Assembly (NCBI GenBank): GCA_041395525.1
Contig: JAWLAH010000004.1
Coordinates: 205,034 to 269,033 of the forward strand
Source of the DNA: CADEED01 sp020442965
Lineage (GTDB): Bacteria > Pseudomonadota > Gammaproteobacteria > Steroidobacterales > Steroidobacteraceae
DNA: 64,000 bases
Direction: 5' to 3'
Part shown: piece by piece, positions 60,690 through 64,000 of the stretch
Numbering within the stretch: position 1 is the first letter of the stretch
How the letters are laid out: each line of letters begins with the position of its first letter
Translations under genes and position numbers: made by a program
The notes under the pieces: model-generated
What the model saw: the letters and a program-made list of their open reading frames with translations, nothing else
Databases searched by the model: none
What the model was told of the DNA's origin: nothing

Positions 60690-63569
60690 ATGCAAAACAT
60701 CCGAATCCGCGGCGCTCGCACCCACAATCTGCGCAACGTCGATCTTGACTTGCCGCGCGAGCGGTTGATTGTCATCACTGGCCTGTCGGGCTCGGGCAAG
60801 TCATCGCTCGCCTTCGATACGCTGTACGCCGAGGGCCAGCGGCGCTACGTCGAATCGTTGTCGGCCTACGCGCGCCAGTTCCTCTCGATGATGGAAAAGC
60901 CCGATGTTGATTCGATCGAGGGGCTCTCGCCGGCCATTGCGATCGAACAGAAGGCGACGTCGCACAACCCGCGCTCGACCGTCGGCACCGTCACCGAGAT
61001 CCACGACTATCTACGCCTCCTGTATGCCCGCATCGGCATTCCCCGCTGCCCCGATCACGGCATCGATCTCGCCGCACAAACTGTTAGCCAGATGGTCGAT
61101 CAGGTGCTGCAGCGACCCGAGGGCACCGCGTTGATGCTGCTGGCGCCCGTGGTCGCGGATCGCAAGGGTGAACACTTCGAGGTATTCGACGAGCTGCGTG
61201 GCCGCGGTTTCGTGCGCGCGCGTATCGACGGGCGAGTGTACGAACTCGATGCGCTGCCCAAACTCGATCCCAAGCGCAAACACACCATCGAGGTCGTGGT
61301 GGACCGGTTTCGCGTGCGTGCCGATGTCGCGCAGCGCCTGGCTGAATCGTTCGACACTGCATTGAAACTGTCTGGCGGCACGGCGCGTCTCGCCGCGCAC
61401 GCGAGCGGCGGAGCGACGGCGGCCATGGTACCCGCGAGCACGGCGCCGGCCGACGCCGAGCAGTTGTTCTCGAGTCAGCACGCCTGCCCCAAGTGCGGCT
61501 ACAGCGTGCCCAAGCTCGAGCCAAAGATGTTCTCGTTCAACAGCCCCGCGGGTGCCTGCCCGACCTGCAACGGACTCGGGCAACAACAGGTCTTCGATCC
61601 GCAGCGCGTTATTGCGCACCCGCATCTGTCGTTAGCCGGGGGCGCGGTGCGTGGCTGGGATCGGCGCAATGTCTATTACTTCCAGATGCTGCAATCGTTA
61701 GCGAAGCACTACAAGTTCGATGTCGAGACGCCCTGGAGCGAGCTGCCGGCCAAGATCCAGCGCGCCGTCATGCAGGGCAGTGGCAATGTCGAGATCGAAT
61801 TTCGCTATGCCGAGGGGCGCGGCAAGACCCGCCGCCGCAAGCATGCGTTCGAGGGCATTCTCCCCAATCTCGAGCGGCGCTATCGGGAGACCGAATCCGT
61901 TGCGGTGCGTGAAGAACTCAGCAAATATCTCGGTACGCAGCCCTGCCCGGACTGTGGCGGCGCCCGGCTCAATCGCACCGCGCGCAGCGTCTTGGTGAAT
62001 GAACTGACGCTGCCCACGATCGAGCACTTGTCGGTTGCAGCAGCCCACGAGCTGTTTGCCAGCCTCCAAATCGCCGGTTGGCGCGGCGAAATCGCCGCCA
62101 GGATCGTCAAAGAGGTGGGCGATCGGCTGCGGTTTCTGATCGACGTCGGACTCGATTACCTGACACTGGATCGCAGCGCGGAGACGCTGTCGGGCGGTGA
62201 AGCGCAGCGCATCCGGCTCGCAAGCCAGGTCGGGTCCGGACTGACGGGCGTCATGTACATCCTCGACGAACCCTCGATCGGGCTGCATCAGCGCGACAAT
62301 CAGCGCTTGTTAGCGACGCTGAAGCACTTGCGCGACCTCGGCAATACCGTCATTGTCGTCGAACACGACGAGGAAGCGATTCGCGCGGCCGATCATGTGA
62401 TAGATATTGGACCGGGCGCCGGCATCCATGGCGGCAAAGTCGTCGCGCAGGGTACGGCCGATGAGATCAGCGCCGCTCCCGAATCGCTCACCGGCGGCTA
62501 TCTATCGGGTCGCGAGCGCATTCCCGTGCCACCGCTACGCGCGCCGCGCGCCAATGCGGCGAGTTTGCGCATCGTCGGTGCGAGCGGCAACAACCTGCAG
62601 GACGTCACAACCGAGTTCCCCGTCGGGTTGATGACTTGTGTAACCGGTGTATCCGGCTCGGGCAAGTCGACGCTCGTCAACGAGACACTCTTCAAACAGG
62701 TCGCTAACCACCTGAATCGCTCTGGCCTCGACGCCGCTCCCTGCAAGGCGCTCGAGGGCGCCGCAGCCATCGATCGCGTCATCGAGATCGATCAAAGCCC
62801 CATCGGTCGTACCCCGCGGTCGAATCCCGCTACCTACACCGGATTATTCACTCCGCTACGCGAATTGTTTGCCGCCGTACCGGAGGCGCGCACGCGCGGC
62901 TACGATGCCGGCCGCTTCAGCTTCAACGTCAAGGGCGGGCGCTGCGAGGCTTGTCAGGGCGACGGTCTGATCAAGGTGGAAATGCACTTTTTGCCCGATG
63001 TCTACGTGCCTTGCGATGTCTGTGACGGTCGGCGCTACAACCGCGAGACACTCGATATTCTCTGGCGCGGCAAGAACATTCACGAGGTGTTGCAGCTCAC
63101 CGTCGAAGATGCCTTGCGGCTGTTCCAGAACGTGCCCGGCGTCGGAGTCCGGCTGCAGACGCTGATGGACGTCGGTCTGTCCTATATTCAGTTGGGCCAG
63201 AGCGCGACGACACTCTCAGGCGGCGAAGCGCAGCGCATCAAGCTCGCGCGAGAGCTAGCCAAGCGCTCCACCGGCCGCACGCTCTACATTCTCGACGAAC
63301 CGACTACCGGCCTGCATTTTCACGACGTGGCGCAGCTACTCACCGTGCTGCATCGCTTGCGCAACGAAGGCAACACCGTCGTCGTGATCGAACACAATCT
63401 CGATGTCATCAAGACGGCCGATTGGGTGATCGATCTTGGACCGGAGGGTGGCGCGGGGGGCGGCAGGATCATTGCGACGGGTACTCCGGAGCAGATCGCC
63501 GCGACGCAGGAATCGAGCACCGGGCAGTACCTTGCGCCGCTTCTTTCAGGTAAGAAGTCCAGGCGGTGA
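60690..63569 (+). CDS. uvrA: Excinuclease ABC subunit A
   Basis: UvrA is the damage-recognition ATPase of nucleotide excision repair. The 959 residues contain two ABC modules with Walker A GLSGSGKSSLAFD (about 31-43) and GVSGSGKSTLVNE, and signatures LSGGEAQRIRLA and LSGGEAQRIKLA. The zinc modules are CPKCGYSVPKLEPKMFSF with CPTC, and CEACQGDGLIKVEMHF with CDVC. There is a -10-like TAAAAT at 60641 and a poor LexA-like repeat overlapping the promoter region. Confidence 0.98.
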   Translation: MQNIRIRGARTHNLRNVDLDLPRERLIVITGLSGSGKSSLAFDTLYAEGQRRYVESLSAYARQFLSMMEKPDVDSIEGLSPAIAIEQKATSHNPRSTVGTVTEIHDYLRLLYARIGIPRCPDHGIDLAAQTVSQMVDQVLQRPEGTALMLLAPVVADRKGEHFEVFDELRGRGFVRARIDGRVYELDALPKLDPKRKHTIEVVVDRFRVRADVAQRLAESFDTALKLSGGTARLAAHASGGATAAMVPASTAPADAEQLFSSQHACPKCGYSVPKLEPKMFSFNSPAGACPTCNGLGQQQVFDPQRVIAHPHLSLAGGAVRGWDRRNVYYFQMLQSLAKHYKFDVETPWSELPAKIQRAVMQGSGNVEIEFRYAEGRGKTRRRKHAFEGILPNLERRYRETESVAVREELSKYLGTQPCPDCGGARLNRTARSVLVNELTLPTIEHLSVAAAHELFASLQIAGWRGEIAARIVKEVGDRLRFLIDVGLDYLTLDRSAETLSGGEAQRIRLASQVGSGLTGVMYILDEPSIGLHQRDNQRLLATLKHLRDLGNTVIVVEHDEEAIRAADHVIDIGPGAGIHGGKVVAQGTADEISAAPESLTGGYLSGRERIPVPPLRAPRANAASLRIVGASGNNLQDVTTEFPVGLMTCVTGVSGSGKSTLVNETLFKQVANHLNRSGLDAAPCKALEGAAAIDRVIEIDQSPIGRTPRSNPATYTGLFTPLRELFAAVPEARTRGYDAGRFSFNVKGGRCEACQGDGLIKVEMHFLPDVYVPCDVCDGRRYNRETLDILWRGKNIHEVLQLTVEDALRLFQNVPGVGVRLQTLMDVGLSYIQLGQSATTLSGGEAQRIKLARELAKRSTGRTLYILDEPTTGLHFHDVAQLLTVLHRLRNEGNTVVVIEHNLDVIKTADWVIDLGPEGGAGGGRIIATGTPEQIAATQESSTGQYLAPLLSGKKSRR

Positions 63570-63633
63570 CCGGGCGAACGTCGACTCGCGATCGGTAAAG
63601 TATGTCGTCAACGGGATAGGCTGCCGCGCGCGG

Positions 63634-64000
63634 CTAATACCCCTGCGCCGCGCCGTCCTTGCGCGACTCCGACGCGCCGTAGTACACGCCGCTAACAGGT
63701 TCACGCAGAATCGCCTGGTAGCCGCCAAAATCGCCATCGTTAGTGCGCTTCACTTTGTGCCCGCGCGCCTCGAGCGCGCTCGCCAGTTCGGCCGACAAAC
63801 CCGGTTCCAGCACGACGGTGCCGCCGTCAGTCATCTGTTCACCGGTCGGCTCGCTCGAGCCATCATGGCGCATTCGCGGCGCATCGCCCGCCTCCTGCAG
63901 ATTCATGCCGAAGTCGATCATATTGACCAGAACCTGCACCTGTCCCTGCGGCTGCATACCGCCGCCCATCACGCCGAAGCTAAGCCACGGCTTGCCGTCC
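63634..64000 (-). CDS. Gamma-glutamyltransferase family protein, C-terminal part
   Basis: The frame runs off the right edge; only the last 122 residues are present. They read DGKPWLSFGVMGGGMQPQGQ and then VNMIDFGMNLQEAGDAPRMR, ending in VSGVYYGASESRKDGAAQGY. This matches the C-terminus of gamma-glutamyltranspeptidase-like Ntn hydrolases, where the GVMGGGMQPQGQ loop and DAPR segment lie in the small subunit. The catalytic Thr is outside the window. It converges with uvrA, 64 bases apart. Confidence 0.9.
   Translation of the reverse strand, partial: DGKPWLSFGVMGGGMQPQGQVQVLVNMIDFGMNLQEAGDAPRMRHDGSSEPTGEQMTDGGTVVLEPGLSAELASALEARGHKVKRTNDGDFGGYQAILREPVSGVYYGASESRKDGAAQGY

Noticed and set aside
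1..64000. Pentamer GTTAG/CTAAC looked common, often as Leu TTA before G
   Set aside because: A rough count by eye gave about 65-70 copies on both strands, which is close to what base composition alone would predict, so I see no evidence of a functional repeat.

Overview
The window is a dense stretch of chromosome from a high-G+C gammaproteobacterium. The evidence is its gene neighbourhoods: ygfB-pepP-ubiH-ubiI, zapA-ssrS(6S RNA)-ygfA, rplM-rpsI, miaB-ybeZ-ybeY-ybeX-lnt, and a leuS-lptE ... holA-nadD-rsfS-rlmH-maf-rng-yhdP-nitrilase-tldD chain. A Crp with an E. coli-like recognition helix, Coq7 in place of UbiF, two large TonB-dependent receptors and a Spinster-type MFS carrier recall Xanthomonadales, Nevskiales or Steroidobacterales; that placement is inference. 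Start codons are often GTG or TTG. No gene-free stretch exceeds about 300 bases; the longest holds the 6S RNA.

Layout. 1-1652: ispG and phhB. 1641-7768 (minus): EamA transporter, HIRAN-domain protein, then ygfB-pepP-ubiH-ubiI. 7819-10709 (plus): TIGR02449 protein, zapA, 6S RNA, 5-FCL, EVE protein, a 16-residue Lys/Ala peptide and rpiA. 10737-13805 (minus): TonB-dependent receptor and a small unknown gene. 13921-14863 (minus): tRNA-Gln, rpsI and rplM. 15014-16681: coq7 and crp. 16754-25836: rpe, djlA, purC, an unknown membrane protein, a BtuF-like protein, yihY, pmbA, darP, purE and purK. 25906-27180: ExeA-type ATPase fused to an FHA domain. 27345-37949 (minus): tldD, nitrilase, yhdP, rng, maf, rlmH, rsfS, nadD and holA. 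38179-44321: an insert relative to the usual lptE-holA adjacency, holding a Zrg-like zinc-uptake operon (with a frameshifted ATPase), a CpcT-like protein, a HIT protein, a prolyl iminopeptidase and a small HExxH protein. 44318-47426: lptE and leuS. 47472-52977: an accessory uptake/catabolism module (VOC enzyme, bicupin, TonB receptor, divergent MFS carrier) around a 21-base perfect palindrome. 53029-60521 (minus): lipoprotein HtrA, lnt, corC, ybeY, phoH, miaB and ssb. 60690-63569: uvrA. 63634-64000: the C-terminal end of a gamma-glutamyltransferase-family gene cut by the window edge.

How it fits together. Most genes are housekeeping: isoprenoid and ubiquinone synthesis, purines, ribosome assembly, envelope biogenesis and DNA repair. 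The less ordinary signals are (i) a short transcript encoding a 16-residue basic peptide, with a Crp-like box about 60 bases upstream of its predicted start and two strong hairpins after the stop codon; (ii) the TonB-receptor/bicupin/VOC/MFS module, whose palindrome fills the -35/-10 spacer; (iii) the zinc operon with the split ATPase; and (iv) a small putative metallopeptidase between lptE and pip. I saw no insertion sequence, prophage, CRISPR array or defence island.
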